DNA of 64,000 nt from Paramacrobiotus metropolitanus (lineage: Eukaryota > Tardigrada > Eutardigrada > Parachela > Macrobiotidae): positions 124,001 to 188,000 of the forward strand of contig NW_026570291.1 of assembly GCF_019649055.1 (NCBI RefSeq). Reading direction: 5' to 3'. Below are positions 10,800 to 23,065 of the stretch, piece after piece. The first letter of the stretch is position 1. Each line of letters begins with the position of its first letter. Made by a program: the position numbers and the translations under genes. Below the pieces are notes generated by a model. The model searched no databases. It was not told the DNA's origin and worked only from the letters and a program-made list of their open reading frames with translations.

Positions 10800-11954
10800 T
10801 GGTGAAAATGACAAAATTGCGCTACAGGTACGTCCGCGGGGGCGTTTTTGCGAGTTACAGGCGATAGGTTTCGTTTCCAATATTGGAATCGTTAGCGGAT
10901 AGCGACAGTATCAATACACTGGTTTCTGCTAAACATTTTGAATCAATATCCCAGCTGGGTGTTGCAAACACTGTCCAGTGCCATAATACGGCTACCTGAC
11001 ACTCCTCTCATGACCTTTACTTCGGCCTAAAACTAAGATACCGATTTATTCTTTTATTCTAGAGACAGCGGCAATCGTGCATTTCCCGGCAAATATGTCC
11101 CCACAGACATTTTTGTTGTACCCCAAAATAGTAAACACAAACAAACCCGTAACAAACCAAAACCACTTAAAATATCGGTTATTAAGTTTCTTCTAGAAAA
11201 TTGCCTAATCAGAATCATGATTGGTCAGCATTGCTAGGCGCAATCTCGTGAAAATGGTAAAGCTCTGGCTAGGTTGGTGTCACCAGTTCTTTGACATGAT
11301 GGACCTATACGGGAATGCTGCTTTTTAGGTCAACTTATGACCTTTTACAAACCGTCACCAGCGTTACCAAATCCAACACCTCAGACCGTATTCAGCAGAT
11401 AAACCCCCGCCATTTACTACTTGTGTATTCGTGGCGGTGACTTCCAAAATCGGCGTAATTTGTATTTGTATGAATCGGCGTAATTTGTTCCAGAATTGCC
11501 AAATAATTTATGAGTTTTTTTACAGTTTCGAAACATGTATTCAAAACATTTTCTTATTTGCGTCAGAGGCCGAGATTTCACTTGTCATTGTACTTAAATT
11601 CTACCAACCGGGATGAGAGCTTTAAAGAATCGAAGATAATTGCCTACAGTAAAAAGCTGTGCCACTCACTCTGTACCTAGTCCTGCTACGCTTCGGTTAT
11701 GCAGTGCCCGCAAAAAGCGAGTGCACTTTCCTAATTGTATTAACGCTACACAATAGCAAACAAGTAGAATGCAATGGGGGGTAGGTTTTATTGCATAACC
11801 ATACTGGCATCCACAGATGCCGGGTGTACAGCACATCATGGTCAATACAAACACACAAACTGGCCAAAGGTCATCCTCCAAACCCCCAAAACGCTAGCTA
11901 TGCTTTGCCGATCCTTCAGCTGATTGGATGGCTTCGCAAAATCCTCGGCGTAGG
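10800..11954. other. Noncoding region downstream of the DIRS-like element
   Basis: No gene seen. It should hold the 3' terminal repeat of the DIRS-like element, but I could not match it by eye to the 5' side (15,757-16,000). Confidence 0.3.
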
Positions 11955-12856
11955 TCCTCGGTGCGAGATATGTATTCCTGGAAGCAATCGCTCCGCCAGT
12001 TGCCTTGCGCTTTAATGAAGTCTTCGCCCAGTCCAGATGCGGAAGCAAACGTTGTTCCTCCCCGTCGTAACGAATGCGTCGACCAGTTAAGTGGATCCTA
12101 GCCGTTGTGCTCCATAATTGTCTTTAACGATTGGTTAAAGACTGCAGCTGTTAGCGGCTTTATGGGGTTGGCAATTCGGTAGCAAAATAGCGGGTGCGAA
12201 GGTGATGGTTTGCTTTTATGCATCATGGCTTAGATTGCTTGAACAGGGCAGAAAATTGTCCCTTGAATCTGTGGTATTGGGATTTTGATTGTCGCAGCTT
12301 GAAAGCGGTTAGTTTTTAGCACTGATACTGAGAGGATAGCATGATTGTTTAGCAGAGACAAATCTTTTACTTGTAAACTCTTCTTTCTGTTATTAGCGGC
12401 AGGGAACATATTTGCACTACGCAGTAAGGCAAAGAATCCCGTGAGACAAGCAGCCCAAAAGGCTTTGCGGATGCGTTTGTTTATAAGTAGCAGGGAGCGG
12501 TCTATAATAGCTAAAATATCGAGTGTGATCGCTTTTCGTTTGTTCGGACGTTCGAGGCGAGATCGCTGAACACCCGCTAGCGCCTGCTTAATGAGGAAGT
12601 GGTGTAGATTGGGAGCATCGACGTTATGATAATTGTGTAAGGCGGTAATACTAGCGACATAGTTTAAAATTGTTGTATATTCTAGCCGGCGAGCTAAATA
12701 GGCAATGAACAAAGCGACTGTTGTCTCGGAAGCGGGAACAGCTTGCAATCTGTAGCGAGAACAGAAGCTACGGTACTGTTTCCACTGGTTCATTTGGGTT
12801 CGCAGGGATGAACTTGAGTATGAGTTTATCCTAAACTGGTTGAGCTCGGTGATCAA
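11955..12856 (-). pseudogene. Tyrosine recombinase of a DIRS/Ngaro-type retrotransposon
   Basis: This is the integrase-equivalent enzyme of DIRS-group elements, which join cDNA to the genome by tyrosine recombination. The ORF starts at the ATG at 12856. It has an N-terminal core-binding part with many aromatic residues. The first catalytic arginine region is at about 12425 (ALLRSANMFPA). The C-terminal box lies at about 12080-11960, with H-S-L-R-R-G-G giving the H-x-x-R pair, then a Trp in GNWRSD, and the nucleophile candidate Tyr in QEYIS. Two in-frame stops, one after PVQAI near 12230 and one near 12100, interrupt the reading. It overlaps the RNase H part by a few bases. Length is near 300 residues, normal for the family. 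Confidence 0.8.
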
Positions 12857-14300
12857 TTTTCCTGTATTGAAAAATTAGCATTACGCATACGATTTTCGAA
12901 ATCTTTGATAGCCGTAACGCCGGCAACCGGGTAGAGCACGTCATATGAATGTGCCGGGCAGTGGGCCCGGTTAGCTAGCAAAAGCTCGCTGTATGACGGC
13001 TCAGTCATTATGCGGCTGAGTGCATCGGCAGTTATATTATCCACGTCAGGATAATGTCGAGCAGAACAGCGGAAGTTATACTTTAGCGACGCGTAAAAAA
13101 TTAATTTTAGCCATTTTAGCACTGTTGCACTTTTTGTGGTCCCTCTGTTTATAAAGAAAACAGTGGCTGTGTTATCGGAAAGAACTATTATGTGTTTCCC
13201 AATGTTAATATGGCAATGCAAGCTGATATTAGCTCAAGGTAATTTATATTAGCAGAACAAGTTTTATCAACATCCGGGGGGCGGTAGCCATATCGTTTCA
13301 AATTTGCTTGGTGGTTGGCATTCAAACCACGTGCCCGCTAGCCAGTAATTGCCCATGGCGGCACCAAAACCTAAAAAGCTAGCGTCAGATTGTATGTTTA
13401 TGACTTCCCGGATTTCTCCTAATCTGCAGGGAACTTGCCCGTTTGTTGAACTAGCAAAATATATCCACCAAGAGAGTTCTTCTCGTAGCAACTTAGAAAT
13501 TCGCAGTTTATGGCACTGCCGGTTTAGAGAATTTATAGCGTCAAAAAATATGCGCGATAAAGGCCATATATTGCTTTAGATGCGAATGACATATAGCCGG
13601 CAAGCGTTTGGAGTTCTCGCTTGCTTATTTTTTGTTTGCTAGCATGATACAAACATAGCATGGTACAAACATTTTTGTTTGATAGTATAGTACAAATTGT
13701 CAACAAAAAATTGTTCTTTCTCATTCAATCGCCATCTAAAACCTTGTAGCGTTCTGTGTGCTGGGAAAATTGGGACAGACCTATAGGCTGCTTCGATGTC
13801 AACAATAGCGAAGTAATTATCTTTAGCGCTTAGCTGCACGACATCGTCAATTGTTTCAGACTTGAATGGTTCAGGAGAAACAAACGAATTAATTGAGTTA
13901 GGAAATGGTCTGCTACAATCGGTAATGGGATGCGGAACAGTCGAACCGGATTTAGGTACTGCGCCAATAGCGTTTACGCGTAAGGGTTTGCTTTCAACAA
14001 CAGAAATTCGTCCTATTTTTAATTCTTCTCTGAACAGTAGGTCTAGAAGCGGTTTTGTTTGGTTATTTGTAGCACTGTGATAGTTCCTGCAGTCTGCTCC
14101 GGGGATAATAGATACCTCATTTACTAGCTGAAAGCCGTAACAGATTCCATTTATTAGAAATTCCTTGTCAGTATCATTATTCAGTTTCGTTAACCAGCTA
14201 TCTAGATGTCTTGTTAATCTACAGCGAGAGAGCAGATCCGGGTCAGGTATTAAAGAGAACAATGGGTTAGCAGAAATGAGAAAGTCAGACAAGTGGGTAA
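12853..14300 (-). pseudogene. DIRS-type reverse transcriptase / RNase H, with RT core deleted
   Basis: The RT N-terminal half is clear at about 14250-13720: RHLDSW, then GYGFQLVNE-like sequence, AIGAVPKSGS, a D-C-S-R-PFPNSINSF block, and FAIVDIEAAYRSVPI, which carries the first catalytic aspartate. The next recognisable block is the connection LQTLAGYMSFASKAIYG at about 13610-13560. The fingers-to-palm stretch that should carry the second catalytic motif (L/V-D-D) is missing. Short AT-rich repeats of TAGCATGATACAAACAT type at 13640-13690 stand in its place. RNase H follows: IQSDASFLGFGAAMG (13390), a broken INYLELISA block (13240), VLSDNTATVFFINRG (13180) and DVDNITADALSR (13040). Frameshifts occur near 13700, 13560 and 13230. 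No methyltransferase domain is visible before the recombinase. This enzyme could not be active. Confidence 0.8.
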
Positions 14301-15756
14301 CAGAATGTGAGACAAAACTGCTATCAAACAAATCAGCGTTAGTGGAAGTAGCCATGTCATGTGAAGTAGCCATGGTAGCAGTGGCATGGTTTCCGTTACT
14401 GGCGTCCTCCGCCGGCAGGCCTCCCGCCGGCATTGCGCTGCTTCCATTCTGGACATTGTGGCGCTCTGTGTGGTCCCTCACAATGGCCACAAAAGTGCTG
14501 GTAGCTGCACTCGTTTCCCCGGTTACATCCTTTCCGGTTGTAGTCCCGACAGGCATCCTGGGAACGAAAGGCCGGCTCCCAGTTATTTTTATTACCGTAG
14601 CTGTTAGCGTAGCCGTTAGCGTAGCCGTTGACGTTGTGCAAAGTGCGGGCGGTCCCGGGTTTGCTTGAGTACTTGGGGCGCCGGTATTCTGAATTCACGA
14701 AATGCGCAGCGATAGCGTTTCTGTACTGATAGTCATTTAGCTTATAGCCTTCATCTTCAGCTAGGGAGCGAAATTCGTCATCAAATAGTAGAATACCTCT
14801 ACCGGAGTAAGACGGTCGCATACTAGCAAGATATTCTTGATATTCCAAAAATTCAACTAATGTTTTAGCAAACCGGCCTGAAAGAGTGCGTGCTAATCTG
14901 ACTGAGATTCTTAAATTCCCTGTGAAAAGGTCATTGCAGCTGATATCAGTAGCCTGCCGTTTTTTCTTGTTCGCATTGGATTTGTCTCTACTACGCATAA
15001 ACGTATGTGGTCTCTGCAATTCCCTAGCCTCTTCTTTTAGCTTCTGGTATAGCTTTTCGAAATGTTTGACACGCTCTGCTTCTGATTCATTGTCGCTGTC
15101 ACTGCTAGTATAGCCCTTACCTTCATCGTCTTCCCAGCGGCCTGCCGGTGTGGGCAGTAAGATGCGCCGCTTGTGCAAGTCATCACTGGTCCGGCCGTCG
15201 ACAAGTAGCGGACACACACATTAGCGTCATGCTTCTTCCGTTCTGCGCATCCACGTGAGAGCTCAAGCCGGCTTCGCATGTCACCAGAGTCCGGGTGTAA
15301 CGTGGGCTTCCTTTGGTTTTCGTCGGGGAACAGCTGGTCACGGATTTCAAAGCGGTCACGCAGTAGGGTTACCGTTACGTTCAGGTCACTGATGCGTAGG
15401 TTTCCCAGGTCACCTACATATAGGAAGCCGTGTTCGGTTAACTCAGCAACTGTCTTTTGAGAAAGGCGTAATTCGCGGCACCAGTCCAGCATACGGTGGC
15501 TCATTTCAGGTTCAGCAGTAGCAGCGTCGGTAGCGGTTGAAGTGTTTCCGGTCAGAGTGACAGAGTGCGCAGACACTTGTTGTTGTCCAGTGGACTGGTT
15601 CTTATCCAGATCCGCCCGTTCCTTCTGCGCGTTGTGCAATTTGGTGGCCATTGCGTCGTGGTCATCAGTGATCTCCACTTCTCCTAACTGCCGTAATTCC
15701 TGCTGGATGGTGTCCAAGCGATAGCGTTTGATAGCATCAAGCGGGGTGACTGACAT
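14300..15756 (-). pseudogene. Gag-like ORF of the DIRS-type element (frameshifted)
   Basis: The ORF starts at ATG 15756, which begins MSVTPLDAIKRY. The first 180 residues are acidic and charged with a SAP-like or coiled-coil look. The frame changes near 15150-15215 and continues into a basic middle and then a Cys/His-rich tail at about 14540-14430. That tail has a CCCH finger (C-x5-C with NRGNEC and H) and a knuckle CGHCEGPHRAPQC. Both are typical of DIRS-group gag proteins, which package the RNA. It directly precedes RT in the same orientation, overlapping it. Apart from the one shift it is nearly intact. Confidence 0.7.
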
Positions 15757-15802
15757 GGTTGATAACGATTACTTAAAAATCGCAGAAGAAAATCGCAACA
15801 GT

Positions 15803-15820
15803 TGGCGCCCAACGAGGGGC
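15803..15820 (+). promoter_or_regulatory. Primer-binding-site-like motif
   Basis: TGGCGCCCAACGAGGGGC differs by one base from a common tRNA-Lys-type LTR retroelement primer site. It sits 50 bp outside the gag start of the DIRS-like element but reads on the opposite strand. DIRS elements do not use such primers, so it may belong to another element or be chance. Confidence 0.25.
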
Positions 15821-16169
15821 CAAAGTGTTGTATCGTTATCAAGAAAAACCGCAGCAGTAAGAAACTTCTAATGACCACTGGCTGCGTGCGCATCGCTTAT
15901 ATATGCGTCGTCGATAACAGGTGCACTGCAGCCATTGGTCAGCCGTACACTGCGAGTGGCCAGCTCCGCGCTTTGCAATAAACAGATTCCAATGCTTGGA
16001 ATCTTCTACGTTTAGTTGCCTTGCAGAGACGTATGCAGTGACTGTAAGTCTAAAAACAAATCCACACAAAAAATGCACGGTAAAAAAAAGATCACCCCAC
16101 GACAATTTCCTGGCAGTTTGTCATAATTTTTTCTGCTTTCCGCCATGCGACGATTCTTTAAAATCAAAA

Positions 16170-19040
16170 ACATTTTGAGCGGACAACGGATTAAGGTATT
16201 TGAATGAAACGGATCTGTGAGGATATTCTAGCTTGAGGGAAAAAGAAAAAAGGATGCCGAAATGCAGGTGCGAAATTGTGATCTTCTTGCTGGAGCACCA
16301 TACGTGACGATTCCGTGACAAAATCCATTTTTTTCAGCGTTAACAGCGAGGAGTCGCAGCACAGGCTCTGCACTGGTACTTCCATAAGGTTTGGTCCCTT
16401 GGTTAACGCTTCATGGTCCGATGCGAATGATTCACGATCAATGTTTTTATCACGAGGACTTTCTCGAAAGTGTAAGCTTAAAAAATGATCGTCAAGATAC
16501 GCGCACCTTCATGAAAACGGAGCGCTCAGTGCGAAATCGCTGGAACCAGCGGAAACGGTTGTAAGGGAGTAGTGATCCTTTAGGGAAAAGAATGTGCTAA
16601 TCTTGAAAAAAACTAATACTGTCTTTTGCAAATAATTTTCGAAAATAAATCCTGAAAGTTACTCTTTGCAGCCATATTGAAGTTACTCTTTGCAGCGATG
16701 GCTGCAGAAATAGCTCTACCTAGTCACAATCATTCCTGTGCCTGCCGCCAACCGTAGGCGGTATGACCACGGCCACTGCCCTATGATCCAGTTATAAATG
16801 CTACATTTTTTAAAAAAATAGTTCATAAATCTATGAATATTTTGTCACCACGATTTCAACAACATATTGAGCGACCCTCTTAGAACCATTATTTCAGGTT
16901 AATAAAGTCATGCGGGAACCATTAGAGAAACGCTTTAGAAGTGGATTTCAAATTTATCTATATACCAGCATTAGGAAAATCATTTATGAAAATTACAACA
17001 TTTGCAGTATTTTGCAAACCTAAGATATATATCTCCAGATTTATTCGGAAAATAATTCTGGGTTATGAAACTTTGAAAACGGATATATAGCTTACAAACA
17101 GATCTTAAGCTGGAAGAATAATATACAAATCGGATTTTGAACTGAACTTAATTTGCATGCACACTTTGCACAGCAAATTAGTTGAAAAGATTGTCATAAG
17201 TGATTTAAAACGTAAAAGTATAATTTTAAAAACAATTTTAAAAAAACTAAAATATGCAATTAATTATTTCGAAAATTTTCAGTTCAAAAAATTTCAAATT
17301 ATTCTGAAAATTTCAAGTAAGACCATTTAAGAAATGATTATGAATTCATTAGAAAATTCATAAAATTAATTGATTATCTATTGCAGAAATTTGTAAGAAC
17401 ATATTGTCAACTCAGATGATTTCCGTTACGGGTTCGCAGGTCCCTGTTATAACATGGTCGCGGCCAGGATACTACGGTAAATGGCTTTGTAAATACAATT
17501 TACCAAGCCATCTCGCGTGGTGGGGCTGCCGTACGGTATCGAGATACGGTTTGAATTTTAGCCTGGGCTAAACAGTGCTTCGAGATCATCACCAAACAAG
17601 CACTCCGTACCATATGCATTGGGACTAGAAGGTCTCCACAAACTACCCAACAGTATTTCTTAGTTCCCGATTTGAAGTAGCAATCACAAAACTTGAGCAT
17701 CTGCGTTTTCAGAAGAATAATTGACAACTCTGAAATGTTTATTGTGAATATGACAGCAAAATCAATAAAAATTGACAACTATATAGCTAATTTCAAAAGT
17801 GAGATAGATAAACTAAAATACAATTTTAAGTGCATACACGATCCGGTAAAGAACGGACCTAGCAGAATAATGTTAACACATAATTCGGAATCTCGTGAAG
17901 TTGCGAGAATCCTCTTCACTTGAGCAGAAGAGTTTTATTGAATTGTTTTCGGATGACAGAACTTGCTGCAATATATCGATCTTTTATCTGGAATATATTG
18001 TCATATATACGCTGCATACTGAAATGATACAAAACGCCGCCAGGTGACATGTTTTCGGCTGAGCATAGGACTGATGTTAACTTTTACATGCCAAGCGTAA
18101 AACTAACCATTCAGACCAGGAGAACGAAAACTTTAGTAGTTGTTGTTATTTTGGCAAGTATAATCAGTAATCGAGAAACCGTTGGCTTCACGTACTTATA
18201 CCTTTCAGCCAGCCCATTTTTGTCATCGTAATTAGAGACCTGAAAAATAATTCAACAGCTACACAGCAAACCTTGAATACATAAATGGCAAAGTTTGTAA
18301 ATATTACAATATTAAAATCGCTTATTACTGAAATATTCCAATGCTTGTATAGCAATTGCAAATCACCTTTATGATTTCTTCTATGTTAGTGGACTTAATT
18401 CCTTTCGAAAAAGGCTTAATCCCCAAGGAGCAGAAAGGCCCAAAATCTTGGATACCCGAATATCGAAAAAATGAGTCTTAATCCTAATAATTAATCTTTT
18501 TCAAAATCGTCAATACTGATGCTTTATTGGTCAGAAGTGTTGCTTCCATAAGCTCGACCTCAAAATCTACCGAAATCATTTTGCATAGTAGCGAAAGCAG
18601 GGCCAGTTCGTCGTTTCATCGTTATCGTGCCTATCTCCGCAGTAGGTTTATTTAAAGGATATGATTAGATTTATGAGATATAGTTATTTGATTTTAAAGT
18701 TCAAAAATGTTTAAAAATATTTAGGACGATAAAGTTTGTTTTAAACATTTGAGGATACAATTAAGATGTTTAAACATATTTAAGAAAATTAGGACATATC
18801 TGTAAATATTTAGTCGTAACATTTAAAAACGTCATATATATGTTAAAACGTATTCCAAGATGTTTTCAAAGATAATTTAAATTTTTTAGACAGTTGAGAA
18901 TAGTTTAGAATTATTCAAAATTCTTTTGAAATACTTAAAAATTTTACTTGGGAATTCAGGATGGGGCTAAGTTTTTGAACTGTTTGTAAGTCCTGTAAAT
19001 AAAAAAGAGATCAATACTTAAAATTAAATAGCAACCCTAA
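16170..19040. other. AT-rich region without genes
   Basis: Long runs of A and T with no open frame above 92 codons and no conserved domain. It contains a field of TTTAAA/AATATTTA-type imperfect repeats near 18,660-18,960. I see no RNA gene. Confidence 0.5.
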
Positions 19041-19092
19041 GTTTACGATCGCTGAGTCTTAGAAAAGTTTTATGTGCGGGAATCTAAAGTTA

Positions 19093-19440
19093 AAAGGTCA
19101 ATAAAGGTTACACTGCTACCTAAAGGTTAGGGTCTCCGTGCCTTAGAACCTCAGTTTCAGGCTGTCGAAAACCAAAAGGTCACAAAGGTCGCTAGAAGTC
19201 ACATGGCGACCTAAAGGTCAGGGTCGCCGTGTCTTAGAACCGCAGTTTCGGGGTGGCGGGAACCAAAAGGTCACAGGGGTAACTAAAGGTCACACGGCGA
19301 CCTAAAGGACAGGGTCGCCGTGTCTTAGAACCGCAGTTCCGGAGCGTCGGGAACCTAAAGGTCACAAAAGATCACACGGCGACCTAAAGGTCAGCGTCGC
19401 CGTGTCTTAGAACCGCAGTTTCGGGGTGTCTTAAGAACCT
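19093..19440. repeat. Minisatellite, 82-91-bp unit, four copies
   Basis: Units start at about 19093, 19175, 19266 and 19357. Each has AAAGGTCA, then a GGCGACC...GGTCGCC inverted pair, then GTGTCTTAGAACCGCAGTTTCGG. The first copy is the most diverged. The inverted pair lets each unit fold into a short hairpin. Confidence 0.85.
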
Positions 19441-19488
19441 CGTGTGCTTATCTAAGACAAAACGCGGGCTCGCTTCGCTCGCCAGCTC

Positions 19489-21988
19489 GATTAGCACGAC
19501 AAAAAAGTTTAAGCTGCATTAACATTTAGAGTAATATCAGTACACCCTTTATAAAAAATACATTCTGGAGCATATCTGATGGTCGACATTTGGTCAACTG
19601 CCGATGACCGGTTGGGCATTTCAAACCCGCAAATACGACATTGAGCTATTGACGGGCTTAGTAAGGTGTAGCATAGTCCGCGAGGCCCTTCAGTTGAGAA
19701 CAAGTACTAAGAGGTCTGACAACTTAATTGCAAAACGGCAGTTATATCGTAGTTACTTGCTCAAAAATTTTCGTTTTGCTATACCTGGTTGGGTCGCATC
19801 CGTCATCAGTAGTTTCGTCAGCTTGGATACAGAGTTTCAGGCTAACAAATTACCAGTAATGGGCTCTGAGCCTCTCTTTTATTAAGAAAATTACAAAAGT
19901 AATTGCAATGGTTCAATTACAAAGTTCAAATCTCAACATGTTTTGACAAGTAAGAGAATGCTGCAGTGGGTTATTCCTGCCTGGGACCCAGTCAAATGGA
20001 CTGGCGATGGGCAAAGCTCAGATCTCAACATGTTTGACAAGTAAGAGCATGCTGCAATGGTGTATTGCTGTCTGATCTCAGGCAACCTGTCTGCCAATGA
20101 CCCCCGTTATCCCCTAGTCTCTCTCACTGGACCAGCAAAGCCCGCTGCTTGTTCCATTGGCAAGGTGCCGGTTGTGGGTTCCTCTGCTTTTGGGTAAACA
20201 AGTTTGAAAGCGTAAGTTTGTTTTATCCCCTCCCATTTTTATTAGTTGTCAATAACTCTCTCCCTTGGTAATTAGAGTATTACGAGCTACGCCTTTCCCT
20301 CTATTTGCACAATATAAAAAAGTTTTTAAAAAATATGTAAACTATTTATAAAGAATATTAATACAGACTTTGTCTATAAAATTCGCTAAACTGTAGATGC
20401 AATTGGATTTTTGTCGATTTCGGGTTGCCAGTTTTAGATTTGCGTAATTTTATAAGCAAAACATAGAGAACAACAGATAATTAAACGTTTTCTTCATACA
20501 AATTCACGTTTACTATTGCAGCTCTTAAGAAAAAACTTACAGGATGTACTGACACGTATTCTGTACGGAGATTTTGATTTAAATTTATTGTTTTCGCCTA
20601 TCTTTATTTCTTTGCGTCACGGAAAGTTGTCTTTAGTACTCGTACTTCAGCTTATACAACAGAAGCATCTTCCTGCGTTTTTGTATATCCCCCGAAAAAT
20701 ACAAGTTCTTTTTGAATTTCATTGAAAAAGTCTTAAAAATACAAAGCAACAATTCCAAAAGCAGACCAAAAACTGGATCTTTTTAAAATCAAAAAACGCA
20801 GTTTTTTCAAAAAATTCTGCCATAGGGTAACCATACAAAGCAATAAAAAACGGGAGATTCTTAAAACAGAAAAATTGAGTTTTAAGTTTTGTTTTCAAAC
20901 TCTTATTTCACAAAACTGATTCGTCTATTTTTCGCAAAACAATTGCCATTTATCGCAGTTTTTTGAAATTCCTATATAGAAGTATCTGTTAAAAGGTTGT
21001 ACAATAGCGCAACCAGCTTGTGCAGATATTAGTGGCCACGTGTATCTTTACATAGTAAGGGTATATTTGGCGTTAGTACCCACACTTTAGCGAATTTTAT
21101 AGACAAAGTCTGTATTAATATTCTTTATAAATAGTTTACAAATTTTTTAAAAACTTTTTTATATTGTGCAAATAGAGGGAAAGGCGTAGCTCGTAATACT
21201 CTAATTACCAAGGGAGAGAGTTATTGACAACTAATAAAAATGGGAGGGGATAAAACAAACTTACGCTTTCAAACTTGTTTACCCAAAAGCAGAGGAACCC
21301 ACAACCGGCACCTTGCCAATGGAACAAGCAGCGGGCTTTGCTGGTCCAGTGAGAGAGACTAGGGGATAACGGGGGTCATTGGCAGACAGGTTGCCTGAGA
21401 TCAGACAGCAATACACCATTGCAGCATGCTCTTACTTGTCAAACATGTTGAGATCTGAGCTTTGCCAATCGCCAGTCCATTTGACTGGGTCCCAGGCAGG
21501 AATAACCCACTGCAGCATTCTCTTACTTGTCAAAACATGTTGAGATTTGAAGTTTGCAATTGAACCATTGCAATTACTTTTGTAATTTTCTTAATAAAAG
21601 AGAGGCTCAGAGCCCATTACTGGTAATTTGTTAGCCTGAAACTCTGTATCCAAGCTGACGAAACTACTGATGACGGATGCGACCCAACCAGGTATAGCAA
21701 AAACGAAAATTTTTCAGCAAGTAACTACGATATAACTGCTGTTTTGCAATTAAGTTGTCAGACCTCTTAGTACTTGTTCTCAACTGAAGGGCCTCGCGGA
21801 CTATGCTACACCTTACTAAGCCCGTCAATAGCTCAATGTCGTATTTGCGGGTTTGAAATGCCCAACCGGTCATCGGCAGTTGACCCAATGTCGACCATCA
21901 GATATGCTTCAGAATTTATTTTTGATAAAGGGTGTACTGATATTACTGTAAATGTTAATGCAGCTTAAACTTTTTTTCGTGCTAATAT
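19489..21988. mobile_element. Foldback-type element with about 0.9 kb terminal inverted repeats
   Basis: The left arm 19489 to about 20395 is the reverse complement of about 21085-21988 with only scattered differences. Both tips read ATTAGCACGA followed by AAAAAAGTTTAAGCTG. The central unique part is about 690 bp, AT-rich, and without a recognisable transposase. An open frame of about 75-93 codons appears once in each arm, as expected from the symmetry, with no known domain. This is the layout of a non-autonomous foldback DNA element. The right tip abuts the 3' end of element A. Confidence 0.85.
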
Positions 21989-22098
21989 TTTTTTCTGTTC
22001 ATTGTTGTCGTTGAAAACAAAATGAAAAGAAGAAGGAAAACGTAAACAAAAAAGGGTTGATCATGATTCAGTGTAAACTCAAGAAGCGGAGTCAGACT

Positions 22099-23065
22099 TC
22101 AGTCAGAGCACTTTTTAATTTTGATCTCGGTCTCGGGTTCGGTCTCGGCTCGGTTTGGTCTCGGCTCAATATCGGTATTAGAGGACGGAGTAAACCAATC
22201 ACGGTAGGCTGCCAGATCGCCCCATAAATTTGCCCCAAAAGCGGCCACCCCTGCATGTACACTACTACCATCATTGAAACGCACTCTGGTAGCTATATGT
22301 GGTGTTTGTAACAGTGCTTCCTGTATGGTCCTGACGTTAAGCAAGTTTTGGTCGTACTTTGTCCATATGGTTGTGGTTGCGCCAGGATGCTTTGCCATAA
22401 ACCGATTAAGTTGAAATGTGGCATCGAAAAGGTCCGTGTACATTTTGGTGAGTGCTGGGGGGATTTCCTTGTGGTATTCTTTATATTCGCACCAAAGGGC
22501 TAGACGTTCGTCCTCCCAGAGTTTCCCTTCCTCTTCGTGCTTTTCTATGGAATCCACAAATGGTGCAGATTCTGTGGCCAGTTTGGCCCATTGTGCTGGT
22601 TCGCTTGCCACTTCTTGGTAGGACAGTTCCATAGCCAGGAGTCGGTCAGCGCGGTATTCGAGGAAATGTCGTACCCCAGTTAACCAAGTTTTGTATCGCT
22701 GGACCAGTTTTTCCTTGATTTCTTCATCGGGCACTGGGCGTTGGCCCAATGCCTCTGATATCGGGATAGTCTTTACTATCCTGTGCGTTGGTCTGAGTAA
22801 GCCAGCGCGAAATTGGGTCATGTGCCGTTCAATGGTGTTATGGACGCGCAGCTCCCAGACAGACCCTTAATAGTGTCCAGGCAGTCCGAACATATAAACG
22901 CTTTTGTGGTCGGGTGATCAGTCCGAATTATCCTTGCTTCATTGTCGGGCCCCGGTGCCTATGGTATCGGGATAGACTTTCCCGCTGCCCAAACGAATTC
23001 TTCGTTTGGCTTAAGAATAAAATTAAAGTCGGAGTGAAGGTAGCCACACCCAAGTAGGACTTGCA
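22099..23065 (-). CDS. Unknown conserved ORF after the protease region of element A
   Basis: An open frame of about 240 residues starts near 22821. Related sequence continues upstream to 23065 across two breaks. It is charged and helical in composition, with many Trp, Tyr and Glu residues, and shows no signature I recognise. Conserved blocks shared with element B include SIPIPKAPGP, GIVKTI or RIVKTI, GQRPVPD, LWED followed by RLAL, and an IATRVRF close to the end. It occupies the place where RT normally follows protease. The 3' end is rich in Arg, Pro and Glu. The conservation between two diverged copies suggests it was once under selection. Function unknown. Confidence 0.5.

Noticed and set aside
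19604-21888. Similar open frames in both arms of the foldback element, as a transposase
   Set aside because: They are mirror images caused by the inverted arms, only 75-93 codons, and show no catalytic motif.
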